DNA from: Corynebacterium kroppenstedtii
GTDB taxonomy: Bacteria; Actinomycetota; Actinomycetes; Mycobacteriales; Mycobacteriaceae
DNA: 21,722 nt
Direction: 5' to 3'
Assembly: GCF_003243515.1 (NCBI RefSeq)
Contig: NZ_QFRA01000030.1
Span: forward strand, 1 to 21,722
Shown here: positions 5,691 through 13,226 of the stretch, piece after piece
Position numbering within the stretch: position 1 is the first letter of the stretch
Layout: each line of letters opens with the position of its first letter
The notes under the pieces: generated by a model
Databases searched by the model: none
What the model was told of the DNA's origin: nothing
The model's input: the letters and a program-made list of their open reading frames with translations, nothing else
Position numbers and translations under genes: made by a program

Positions 5691-6629
5691 ATGTCAAACG
5701 TCTATGACAATGTTTCCGAGCTCGTCGGCAACACGCCACTAGTTCGACTGAACTCTCTCACCGAGGACCTCGACGCCGAGGTCCTCGTGAAGCTGGAGTA
5801 CTACAACCCCACAAACTCGGTGAAGGACCGCATCGGTGCAGCAATCATCGACGCAGCTGAAGCCGACGGTTCCCTCAAGCCCGGCGGCACCATTATTGAA
5901 GCAACGTCCGGAAACACCGGCATCGCCCTCGCCATGGTCGGTGCCGCACGAGGCTACAAAGTAGTGCTCACCATGCCGGAATCCATGTCGAAAGAGCGTC
6001 GCGCACTCCTCCGCGCATTCGGTGCGGAACTCGTCCTCACCCCGCCTCCATCAGGCATGCAGGGTGCCGTCGATAAGGCCCAAGAACTAGCTGATAGCAC
6101 CGAGAACTCCATCTTGGCGTCTCAGTTCACCAACCCGGCCAACCCCAAGAAGCACTACGACACCACCGGACCTGAGATCTGGAACGACACCGACGGAAAC
6201 GTTGATGTTTTCGTTGCCGGTGTGGGCACTGGTGGCACCATTACCGGCGTCGGCAAGTACCTGAAAGAACAAAAGAGCGACGTCAAAGTTGTTGGTGTCG
6301 AGCCATCCGATTCTCCGCTACTCTCTGAGGGCCGCGCGGGGTCTCACAAGATCCAGGGAATCGGAACCAACTTCTACCCCGAGACGCTCGACCGCGACAT
6401 CCTGGACAATGTGTTGACCGTCAGCTTTGAGGACGCCGTTTTGACGGCACAGGCTGCGGCCGCGAAGGAAGGCATCCTCGGCGGAATTTCCTCTGGCGGT
6501 AATATCTGGGCTGCGCTTCAGGAAGCGAAGAAGCCGGAAAACAAGGGCAAGACCGTTGTGACTGTGGTGTGCGACTTCGGTGAGCGCTACATCTCTACGC
6601 CGCTGTTCGAAGGACTTCGGGACGACTAA
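5691..6629 (+). CDS. cysK: Cysteine synthase (O-acetylserine sulfhydrylase) CysK
   Basis: CysK makes L-cysteine from O-acetylserine and sulfide with pyridoxal phosphate, in the cytoplasm. The PLP lysine is Lys45 in NSVKDR. The substrate loop TSGNTG starts at 72, and the phosphate-binding GTGGT is at 179-183. The length of 312 residues is typical. The start ATG is preceded by GGAG with eight bases of spacing. A strong terminator follows, then cysE, which makes the CysK substrate. The McbR-like site upstream indicates repression when sulfur amino acids are plentiful. Confidence 0.97.
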   Translation: MSNVYDNVSELVGNTPLVRLNSLTEDLDAEVLVKLEYYNPTNSVKDRIGAAIIDAAEADGSLKPGGTIIEATSGNTGIALAMVGAARGYKVVLTMPESMSKERRALLRAFGAELVLTPPPSGMQGAVDKAQELADSTENSILASQFTNPANPKKHYDTTGPEIWNDTDGNVDVFVAGVGTGGTITGVGKYLKEQKSDVKVVGVEPSDSPLLSEGRAGSHKIQGIGTNFYPETLDRDILDNVLTVSFEDAVLTAQAAAAKEGILGGISSGGNIWAALQEAKKPENKGKTVVTVVCDFGERYISTPLFEGLRDD

Positions 6630-6662
6630 AGCCGGCTAATTCCGACCGCTGAAATGGCCTCG

Positions 6663-6698
6663 CGGGCGGATGGATACCCTCCATCTGCCCGTTTTGTT
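6663..6698 (+). terminator. Strong Rho-independent terminator after cysK
   Basis: CGGGCGGATGGA (6663-6674) pairs over 12 bp (one G-U) with TCCATCTGCCCG (6680-6691) around TACCC, followed by TTTTGTT. It separates cysK from cysE, and it contains the first in-frame ATG of the cysE frame. Confidence 0.88.
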
Positions 6699-6707
6699 CA
6701 TAACAGG

Positions 6708-6713
6708 TACGCT
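6708..6713 (+). promoter_or_regulatory. -10 box of cysE, leaderless arrangement
   Basis: TACGCT ends seven bases before the preferred cysE ATG at 6721. With the terminator just upstream, cysE would have its own promoter. No clear -35 is seen. Confidence 0.35.
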
Positions 6714-6720
6714 TCTTGGC

Positions 6721-7341
6721 ATGCTCGGTTCGATCATCACAACCCTCAAAGAGGATCTGCGCAACGCACGCGAACATGACCCTGCAGCCAGAGGCGACGC
6801 AGAAAACGCCCTGGTCTACTCCGGTCTTCACGCGATTTGGGCGTACCGAGTAGCACACTGTTGGTGGGAACGCAGCTGGAAAGGCCCCGCCCGCATACTC
6901 TCGCAATTCACCCGGTTTATGACAGGAATCGAGATCCATCCCGGCGCGACGATTGGACGCAGGTTTTTCATCGACCACGGGATGGGCGTCGTCATCGGCG
7001 AAACCGCCGAAATTGGCGACGGCGTCATGCTCTATCACGGCGTGACTCTGGGCGGTCAGGTGCTTACGCAAACTAAGCGTCACCCCACTGTGGGCGACAA
7101 CGTGACCATCGGCGCTGGTGCGAAGGTGCTCGGGCCGATCACGATCGGTGACAATACGTCGATCGGCGCGAACGCCGTCGTGACGAAAGATATCCCGGCG
7201 AACTGCATTGCCGTCGGAATACCCGCAACATGCAGGCGACGTAAAGAATGCGAATGCACCAAGCTGGTTGACCCCGACAAATACGTCACGAGTGCTCACA
7301 ACCCGCTCAAAGGTGGGACTAAAAAGTCGGACGCTTCATAG
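6721..7341 (+). CDS. cysE: Serine O-acetyltransferase CysE
   Basis: CysE acetylates L-serine with acetyl-CoA to give O-acetylserine for CysK. The frame is open from an ATG at 6670, but that ATG lies in the cysK terminator stem. The ATG at 6721 gives MLGSIITTLKEDLRNAREHD, which aligns with the usual short actinobacterial start (M. tuberculosis CysE begins with ML) and gives 206 residues. A left-handed beta-helix of hexapeptide repeats runs from about 70 to 170. The catalytic pair Asp85-His86 is in FIDHGMGVVIGE and His106 is in YHGVTLGG. A Cys/Arg/Lys-rich tail follows. Confidence 0.93.
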   Translation: MLGSIITTLKEDLRNAREHDPAARGDAENALVYSGLHAIWAYRVAHCWWERSWKGPARILSQFTRFMTGIEIHPGATIGRRFFIDHGMGVVIGETAEIGDGVMLYHGVTLGGQVLTQTKRHPTVGDNVTIGAGAKVLGPITIGDNTSIGANAVVTKDIPANCIAVGIPATCRRRKECECTKLVDPDKYVTSAHNPLKGGTKKSDAS

Positions 7342-7383
7342 AAGATTCATAGGAACTGGTGGAACGAGTGGCCAACGTCGCAG

Positions 7384-7686
7384 CTAGTCCACGACTAGGT
7401 CGGCGTAATCATGATTCTTGGACACAAAGTGGGCAACGGCGGAACACGTCGGAATGATATGCATGCCGGCTTCTCTAGTTTCATCAAGGGCTGACTTAAT
7501 AAGTTTTGACGACAGTCCTTGGCCGCGGAACTCGGGATGCACCACAGTGTGGTTGAAATCCCGCACGTCCCCAGCGGCTATGGGAGCGTACTCGGTGAAT
7601 CCTGCTATCTCACCGCCGACTTCAATGATAAAACGGTGGCGATCAGCTTCATGCTTGACGTGGGCATTGACATCGTTATCTGACAT
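7384..7686 (-). CDS. Small GNAT-type N-acetyltransferase
   Basis: This 100-residue protein belongs to the short GNAT group (YjdJ/NATD1-like, COG2388). The acetyl-CoA loop RGQGLSSKL is at 54-62, preceded by the strand FNHTVVHPEF. The C-terminal segment IIPTCSAVAHFVSKNHDYADLV is characteristic of the group. The substrate is unknown. The same kind of gene follows cysE in C. glutamicum, so this is ancestral synteny. There is no Shine-Dalgarno sequence, but TAGAGT ends six bases before the ATG. A CTAGTC-CAC-GACTAG palindrome covers the stop codon. Confidence 0.85.
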   Translation of the reverse strand: MSDNDVNAHVKHEADRHRFIIEVGGEIAGFTEYAPIAAGDVRDFNHTVVHPEFRGQGLSSKLIKSALDETREAGMHIIPTCSAVAHFVSKNHDYADLVVD

Positions 7687-7692
7687 AAGCCC

Positions 7693-7698
7693 ACTCTA
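7693..7698 (-). promoter_or_regulatory. -10 box of the GNAT gene, leaderless arrangement
   Basis: The minus strand reads TAGAGT, then six bases, then the ATG of the GNAT gene. It lies just beyond the tRNA-Phe terminator, as expected for an independent promoter. Confidence 0.35.
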
Positions 7699-7715
7699 GA
7701 CGGATTAAACGAAGG

Positions 7716-7748
7716 AAACCCCTACTCCACGCATCGGTGTAGTAGGGG
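7716..7748 (-). terminator. Terminator of tRNA-Phe
   Basis: On the minus strand CCCCTACT (complement of 7741-7748) pairs with AGTAGGGG (complement of 7719-7726), with a short inner CAC/GTG pairing, followed by TTT. It begins six bases downstream of the tRNA 3' end. Confidence 0.65.
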
Positions 7749-7753
7749 TGATG

Positions 7754-7826
7754 TGGCCAGAGCCGGGATCGAACCGGCGACCTTTCACTTTTCAGGCGAA
7801 CGCTCTGCCGACTGAGCTATCTGGCC
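7754..7826 (-). tRNA. tRNA-Phe (GAA)
   Basis: The 73-base cloverleaf has acceptor arms GGCCAGA/TCTGGCC, a D arm with GCTC/GAGC, the anticodon loop CTGAAAA (anticodon GAA), the T loop TTCGATC, and discriminator A. CCA is not encoded. Confidence 0.95.
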
Positions 7827-7869
7827 ACCACGTCAGCCCAGGTAAACCGGGCTTCACGCACGAGACGAT

Positions 7870-7899
7870 ACTTTACCTGTCGCCTCAGAAAGAACGCAA
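7870..7899 (-). promoter_or_regulatory. Putative promoter of tRNA-Phe
   Basis: On the minus strand TTGCGT (7894-7899) and TAAAGT (7870-7875) are 18 bases apart. The predicted start near 7863 leaves a leader of about 37 bases with a GCCC/GGGC hairpin. Confidence 0.4.
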
Positions 7900-7973
7900 A
7901 TAGGCCCACACCCTGCACGTACAACACTTACAAGGCCGCACAGGGGGATGCACAGACGACGGAATCTGGCTAC

Positions 7974-8786
7974 TCAACCGGCATTAGTCGTCGCCGAGTG
8001 GAACTCAAGATTAATCCCATCCGGAGTTTCCCACACGCGCGATTCCACATCGAAGTGCCGCTCGATAACCTCCTCGGTGAAAATATCGCGCGACGGTCCG
8101 GCAGTAACTGGGTCGCCCCCATCCAGAACAATGACGTAATCACAAAACTTCGCAGCTAGGTTCAAATCGTGGAGGACTACGACGGTCACCAAATTCGAGC
8201 TCGACACGTACCCCATCAGCTGCAGCTGAGCGCTGATATCAAGGTGGTTCGTCGGCTCATCAAGAAGGATCACGTCAGGCTGTGTCGCCAGAGCCCGGGC
8301 GAGATGCACACGCTGCTGCTCACCGCCTGAGAGATGGACGAAGCGCCGATCAAGCAGGGCATGCACTCCGACCTCTCGTGCCGACGCAACCACCATGCCA
8401 CGGTCGCTTTGGCGCATTCCCAGCACGCCGAGATACGGCGTTCGCCCCAACGCGATAACATCCCGAACGGTGACGTCGGCACTAGCCACATTGTGTTGAG
8501 CGACAAAAGCCATCCGACGTGCGCGAATCTTCCGCGGGATCGTATCCCAGTTTTCACCGTCAATCGTGACGTGTCCAGAATGTGGGGCCAGGCCGGCGAT
8601 GGTGCGCAACAGAGTGGTCTTGCCCGACCCGTTACGTCCGACTATCCCGACTGTGTCACCCGAACGAGCCTCGAATGACACGTTATTAACTGGAGGAACG
8701 CGTGAGCATACGTCGGAAACAATGAACGAGACCGATCGATCCGTGTTCGCGGCCTGCTGAGTAACTGCGTCGTGATTGTTAGACAT
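7974..8786 (-). CDS. ABC transporter ATPase, iron-siderophore/cobalamin type
   Basis: This is the ATP-hydrolysing subunit of a FecCDE/BtuCDF-type importer. Walker A is GRNGSGKT (50-57), the signature is LSGGEQQ (152-158), Walker B is VILLDEPT (172-179), and the H-loop is His206. The sequence ALGRTPYLG before the signature is typical of this subfamily. The length of 270 residues is normal. The ATG overlaps the end of the permease gene by eight bases, so translation is probably coupled. It is the last gene of the binding protein-permease-ATPase operon. Whether the cargo is a ferric siderophore, heme or a corrinoid cannot be decided here. Confidence 0.93.
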   Translation of the reverse strand: MSNNHDAVTQQAANTDRSVSFIVSDVCSRVPPVNNVSFEARSGDTVGIVGRNGSGKTTLLRTIAGLAPHSGHVTIDGENWDTIPRKIRARRMAFVAQHNVASADVTVRDVIALGRTPYLGVLGMRQSDRGMVVASAREVGVHALLDRRFVHLSGGEQQRVHLARALATQPDVILLDEPTNHLDISAQLQLMGYVSSSNLVTVVVLHDLNLAAKFCDYVIVLDGGDPVTAGPSRDIFTEEVIERHFDVESRVWETPDGINLEFHSATTNAG

Positions 8787-9816
8787 GGGTACGGCTCCCC
8801 CTCCCCTGCTTGATTAGCAGAGCGATGAACAACGGGACACCCACGAGGGCCGTGATGACGCCTACTGGAATCTCGACAGGTACAGCCACCGTTCTGCCCA
8901 GGGCGTCGACCCAAACCAACAGAATGGCGCCCAGAGCAGCAGAGACAGGAAGTACCCGGCGGTGACCGGTTCCTACCATCAGCCGAGCGGCATGCGGAAG
9001 GACCAGGCCGACGAAGCCAATCGCTCCGGAACTCGACACGATCGTCGCGGCCAACAGACTGGCGACGCCAATAACCACCATGCGGACGCGCTTGACGTTG
9101 ATGCCCAATGAGGCCGCACTATCGGCGCCGAAGGTGAAGGCGTCCAGTGCCGTCGAATGACAAAAGAGCACCACAAAACTGACCGCAAAGATGGCAGCGC
9201 TGAGAGCAACCGTCTGCCAGGATGAACTCGCCAAGGAGCCCAGCATCCAGAACAGAACTCCACGCGTGGTGTTTGCGTCAGCTGAAAACATGATGAGGAA
9301 ACTGGTGAGAGCGGAAAAGAGCTGAGTAATGGCAACCCCCGCCAGAATAATGTTGTGGTTACCATTCCCCGCCGCCCACGCGAGGAGAAGGACGAGCGAA
9401 AACGCTGCCAGTGCTCCCACTAAAGCTCCCGACGCCATCACAAACGACGCCGCCGTCGAGGCAGTAAGAACGACCACTACGGCCCCAGCCGAGGCTCCGG
9501 AACTGATACCAAGCAGGTAGGGATCGGCCAAGCCATTACGCAGCAAGGACTGCAGCACGGCACCGCATATGGCGAGCGCAGCACCGGCTACCGCAGCCAG
9601 CAACGCGCGTGGCATACGCAATTCCCAAATCGCGTTCTGCTCTAAAAGAGTGACTCCTTCGAGCGTCGAACTAAGTCCTAATTTGAAGGCGACAACTCGC
9701 CATGCATCGGTCATCGAAACACTCAATGGCCCCAACGTTATAGAAAATAAAACTGAGACAAAGAGAGCTACCAGCGATGCACTAACGAGAATCCAGAGTT
9801 TGACTGTCGACGTCAC
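8779..9816 (-). CDS. ABC transporter permease, FecCD family
   Basis: This membrane subunit of the importer has 345 residues with about ten hydrophobic segments. FecCD landmarks are ELRMPRALLAAVAGAALAICG, the block LLRNGLADPYLLGISSGASAG (about 90-110), GAIGFVGLVLPHAARLMVG, and the C-terminal PVGVITALVGVPLFIALL. The GTG start overlaps the stop of the binding-protein frame in a GTGA arrangement, and the 3' end overlaps the ATPase gene. Such overlaps indicate coupled translation. A single permease gene implies a homodimer. Confidence 0.93.
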   Translation of the reverse strand: MTSTVKLWILVSASLVALFVSVLFSITLGPLSVSMTDAWRVVAFKLGLSSTLEGVTLLEQNAIWELRMPRALLAAVAGAALAICGAVLQSLLRNGLADPYLLGISSGASAGAVVVVLTASTAASFVMASGALVGALAAFSLVLLLAWAAGNGNHNIILAGVAITQLFSALTSFLIMFSADANTTRGVLFWMLGSLASSSWQTVALSAAIFAVSFVVLFCHSTALDAFTFGADSAASLGINVKRVRMVVIGVASLLAATIVSSSGAIGFVGLVLPHAARLMVGTGHRRVLPVSAALGAILLVWVDALGRTVAVPVEIPVGVITALVGVPLFIALLIKQGRGSRTHV

Positions 9817-11037
9817 TCTTCTTTATTCCCCTGCTCTGACGGAGAATTGGCCTCTGAGGAGCCCTGACCATCAGTCTTGTTGCCATCGGCGAGAGCATGA
9901 GCAACCTTTTCCATGCCATCAACAGTGCGAATTCCAGGGTTGAGATCACCACCGGCAACCACAATCAAATGGTCATTCTTCACTGCCTTCATATTCTTCG
10001 TGACCGGATTATTTTTAAGGAATTTGATCTTTTCCTTAGCGGTCTCGGCAGTTTGCTGCTTGCGGGTGAGGTCTCCCACAACGAGATAATCGGGGTCTTT
10101 CGCGGCTACGGCTTCCCGCCCAATTTGTGGCCATTCTTCCGAATTGTCCTCAAACACATTCTTGAGGCCGAGCTGCTCAGCAATAATCTGGGGAGCGCCT
10201 TTACCACCGGCCATGTACGGGCTTTCTGAATTGGCAAACCAAAAAGGCTACAGACGTCCCGGACGGAATGTCTTTGTTTGAAGAGCTGAGGTTGGCAATG
10301 CGGTCCTCTAGTTTCTTTTGGAGCTCATCCCCTGCGGCTTTGTCACCCATAATCTCGGCGAGATCGTGGATATCTGTATAGATATCAGACATCCGGAGTT
10401 TTTCTTTCCGACCACCGTCGCCATTATCACCCGGCTTATCCGACTTCGTGCATTCCGTGTGATCGAGATATGCTGGTACACCGACCTTCTTATAGCTCTC
10501 GTAACTTCCGGAACCACTATCAGCCAACGTTTGCGCAAAGGTCGCGGCTACAAAATCCGGGTTTTGATCGAGAACTGTCTCCATCGAGGCGTTGTTATCG
10601 GACAAGCGTTTGATCTTGTCATTGGCAGCCTTGAGATTATCCAAAATAGGATCGGTCCAGGTCGCTGTACCAACAACTCGATCACCGAAGCCCATTGACA
10701 ATAATTCCTCGGTCACACCTTGGTTTAGAGCAACGACGCGTTCAGGTTTTTGCTTAATCTCTAAGTCCCGGCCGCAATTCTTCAGGGTAACCGGATAGTC
10801 TCCTGATTGATCCCCTTTCGACGAAGCGCTATCCGATGCTGACTTTTCTGCATCATTTGAGGATTCATTTCCCGACTGACAACTGGGCACTCCCAGCATG
10901 GTTACCGACGCGAGAATAGCCACACTCAATCCCCGTTTTGGAGTTACACGGCGGTTGCTTGTTGGTTGGCTTGCAAGTGTTGGAGTCCTCCACGAATGGT
11001 CGGGACCTATGTGGGAAAAGAGTGAGAAACCGCGCAT
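9813..11037 (-). pseudogene. Siderophore/cobalamin-type binding lipoprotein, frameshifted
   Basis: The substrate-binding protein of this ABC importer is split into two frames. The first part runs from a lipoprotein signal (KRGLSVAILASVTMLGVPSC, Cys53 from the ATG at 11037) through PERVVALNQGVTEELLSMGFGDRVVGTATWTDP. It then falls out of frame after SVAF. Dropping one base from the T5 run at 10241-10245 (A5 on the plus strand) restores SVAFWFANSESPYMAGGKG and leads into the second part (LGLKNVFEDNSEEWPQI...DLNPGIRTVDG) to the stop at 9813. The restored text matches the family. The frame also opens upstream at a GTG (11139); ATG 11037 is preferred for its nearer signal peptide. A Ser/Glu-rich tail ends the protein. 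The defect could be a real mutation or a sequencing error. Confidence 0.85.
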
Positions 11038-11207
11038 GGAAAAATTATTCTCTCTACCTAAACGCGAGATATCGAAGCTCACGGCTAGCGTTCCAAGGCA
11101 AAACGCGGTATCCGGACTTAACGCAAAATAGCGTGTCACCGTTGCGCGTCAGTTGCAGATTTTCACTGCATTCCCCGCGTTTCCCAGTTTGATGGCTATC
11201 CGTCTAC

Positions 11208-11239
11208 GGGTAGCTTACGGTAGAGCTTCCCAACTACCC
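11208..11239. repeat. GGGTAG/CTACCC inverted repeat upstream of the ABC operon
   Basis: Six-base arms at 11208-11213 and 11234-11239 enclose two partly repeated TAG(A)GCTT segments. It lies between the binding-protein gene and tRNA-Asp. It may be a leader hairpin or an operator; no riboswitch signature is seen. Confidence 0.3.
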
Positions 11240-11322
11240 ATTTGTGCAGGAGAAACACGACGATACTGGGGGAATAAATTCGGGCCTCTACGACGGCGAT
11301 ACTGCCGATACTCCCGGAATGC

Positions 11323-11350
11323 GAAAACGGCCAGACATGGAGTCCGACCG
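11323..11350 (-). terminator. Terminator of tRNA-Asp
   Basis: On the minus strand CGGTCGGAC pairs with GTCTGGCCG (two wobbles) around TCCAT and is followed by TTTTCG. It lies ten bases downstream of the tRNA-Asp 3' end. Confidence 0.65.
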
Positions 11351-11359
11351 AAATAAATG

Positions 11360-11433
11360 CGACCCTGACGGGACTTGAACCCGCGACCTCCGCCGTGACA
11401 GGGCGGCGCGCTAACCAACTGCGCCACAGGGCC
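11360..11433 (-). tRNA. tRNA-Asp (GTC)
   Basis: The 74-base cloverleaf has acceptor arms GGCCCTG/CAGGGTC, the anticodon stem CCGCC/GGCGG with loop CTGTCAC (anticodon GTC), the T arm CGGGTTCAAGTCCCG, and discriminator G, as usual for tRNA-Asp. CCA is not encoded. Confidence 0.95.
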
Positions 11434-11650
11434 ATCAACACTTCGATTAAAAGAGTGCCGTTTGCGTTGAGTAACTCTCGCAGGGAGCCGCTCGAACGTG
11501 TTAGAACACTACACAGAACACAGAATGTCCACAAATCACCACGTCAAGGGCGTTATCTATAAGAAAAGAGTGCAAAAAATACTCTAAACCGTCACGGAGT
11601 CACCGGAGGTCCCCGAAACCTACGCAACCGTCGCTTAAGGATGAGGGTTT

Positions 11651-11669
11651 TATCCCCATTCGGGGGATA
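11651..11669. promoter_or_regulatory. TATCCCC-N5-GGGGATA palindrome upstream of glpT
   Basis: Two perfect 7-base arms are separated by ATTCG, about 75 bases upstream of the glpT -10 box. The C4/G5 runs resemble RamA-type boxes, but a glycerol or phosphate regulator is equally possible. Confidence 0.35.
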
Positions 11670-11742
11670 TACGGGCCTGTCTGACCTCGACCGATGCGAT
11701 GGCTAGCAGTTGATAGTATTTTTTAGGGACCCAGCTACCGCA

Positions 11743-11748
11743 TAATAT
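11743..11748 (+). promoter_or_regulatory. -10 box of glpT, leaderless arrangement
   Basis: TAATAT ends five bases before the GTG start of glpT, and no Shine-Dalgarno sequence is present. A T-rich stretch (11717-11725) lies where a -35 would be. Confidence 0.45.
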
Positions 11749-11753
11749 TTGGC

Positions 11754-13226
11754 GTGTCACAAGAGAGAACAGCGCGCCAATTATCCTTCCGTGCGCTCCC
11801 ACCACAACCCCTGCTCCCCGCAGACGAAATCGCCCATAAATATCCTCGGCTCCGTCTGCAAGTATTCATGGGGATATTCATAGGATATGCGGGCTTTTAC
11901 CTGGTCCGAAACAACATTTCGCCAGTCGCCGCACTGATCAAGAATGACGGCATCCTCGATACGGTCGCCATCGGCATTATTGCCAACGCCGTCTATATCT
12001 CGTACGGCCTCTCCAAATTCATGATGGCCACGCTGTCTGACCGCGCGAACGCACGACTTTTCATGCCGCTCGGCCTCGCACTGTCAGGCATCACCAACAT
12101 CCTTCTGGGAACTATCCCCGCGCTCCACGCCACGGTAGCCATCTTCACCCTCGTCATGTTCATCAACGGGTGGTTCCAGGGCATGGGGTGGCCCCCTTCC
12201 GGCCGTGCCCTCGTCCATTGGTTTTCGACGACAGAGCGCGGGTGGAAAACGGCGATCTGGAACTGCGCTCACAACGTGGGCGGTGCTGGCGTCGGTATCT
12301 CGATCGCTTGGGCATTATCTATCACCGGAAACCAATGGCAATCAGCGTTTTGGCTCCCTGGCATTATCTCGCTCATCGTTGCTATCATCGCTTTCTTATT
12401 AATTAGAGACACGCCTGAGTCGGAAGGCCTACCACCGATCGAGGAGTACCGGAACGATCCAGCCAAAACCGAAGCAATCGACGACAGCGAGATCGCGAAC
12501 CAGTCGACCTTCACCATCATTTGGCGCCACATTTTGACCAATCGCGTTATGGTGCTCCTAGCTCTGGCCAACATCTTTATCTACGTTCTGCGTTACGGAA
12601 TCCTCAGCTGGACGCCCGTGTATCTCCACGACATCCACGGCGCTAGCCTCAACGGCTCGATCGCCGGATTCTCGACCTTCGAAATTGCCGGAATTATCGG
12701 CACCCTCATATGCGGCTGGGTCACGGATAAAATCTTCCGCGGATATCGCACAAGCACCGGGATTCTCTTCCTGGGCGCAGTTGCTCTGTGCACGCTTGCT
12801 TACTGGCTCGTCCCCCATAACTCCCCCTTGTGGATTCCTCTGCTGTTAGTCAGCCTCATCGGCGGACTCATCTACGGACCCGTCATGCTGATCGGACTTC
12901 AAGCCATTGACCTAGCCCCACGGAATATTGCGGGCACAGCGGCTGGATTCACCGGGCTCATGGGATACGTCGTCGGTGCAACACTTGCCTCCACAGGAAT
13001 CGGCTTTATCATCAAGCACTGGGGATGGAATGTCACTTTCATCTTCCTGCTGGTCTGCGCCTTCATCGCAATTGCTCTTATCGCCGGCGTCGGCAAGGAC
13101 GAGAAATTGCTGATGGAGCATCATTCCAAGGCCAACGCGACCCCGGCGGACGCGACTGACACAACTGAGACAACCGAGGCAACCACCAACAGCACCGCGC
13201 AGAGTAACGACGAAGGAGCCAAGTAA
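11754..13226 (+). CDS. glpT: Glycerol-3-phosphate transporter GlpT
   Basis: This is a major facilitator of the organophosphate:phosphate antiporter family that imports glycerol-3-phosphate in exchange for phosphate. About twelve membrane segments lie between residues 36 and 450. The two substrate arginines of E. coli GlpT (Arg45, Arg269) have counterparts in YLVRNN (Arg52) and YVLRYGILSWTPVYL (Arg280). The block GWFQGMGWPPSGRALVHWF at 139-157 is typical. The C-terminal tail is Thr/Glu-rich low complexity. The start is GTG, directly behind a -10 box. The stop overlaps the glpQ start by one base (TAATG), and glpQ would supply its substrate. Confidence 0.93.
   Translation: MSQERTARQLSFRALPPQPLLPADEIAHKYPRLRLQVFMGIFIGYAGFYLVRNNISPVAALIKNDGILDTVAIGIIANAVYISYGLSKFMMATLSDRANARLFMPLGLALSGITNILLGTIPALHATVAIFTLVMFINGWFQGMGWPPSGRALVHWFSTTERGWKTAIWNCAHNVGGAGVGISIAWALSITGNQWQSAFWLPGIISLIVAIIAFLLIRDTPESEGLPPIEEYRNDPAKTEAIDDSEIANQSTFTIIWRHILTNRVMVLLALANIFIYVLRYGILSWTPVYLHDIHGASLNGSIAGFSTFEIAGIIGTLICGWVTDKIFRGYRTSTGILFLGAVALCTLAYWLVPHNSPLWIPLLLVSLIGGLIYGPVMLIGLQAIDLAPRNIAGTAAGFTGLMGYVVGATLASTGIGFIIKHWGWNVTFIFLLVCAFIAIALIAGVGKDEKLLMEHHSKANATPADATDTTETTEATTNSTAQSNDEGAK

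Larger units (their letters stand above)
11434..11753. other. Spacer between tRNA-Asp and glpT
   Basis: These 320 bases show no gene. They contain the promoter region of tRNA-Asp, a GTGTT-AG-AACAC palindrome (11498-11509), two AGAACAC copies 12 bases apart, an AGAGT/ACTCT hairpin (11567-11585), the TATCCCC/GGGGATA palindrome (11651-11669), and the glpT -10 box. Confidence 0.5.

Noticed and set aside
6595..7299. Minus-strand open frame of 234 codons opposite cysE
   Set aside because: It is antisense to the conserved hexapeptide-repeat region, whose periodic sequence leaves open shadow frames.
11038..11359. Cobalamin riboswitch before the importer operon
   Set aside because: None of the conserved B12-box or core elements is visible in this spacer on the minus strand.
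11196..11534. Minus-strand frames running across tRNA-Asp
   Set aside because: They read through a structurally certain tRNA and its terminator, so they are not real coding regions.
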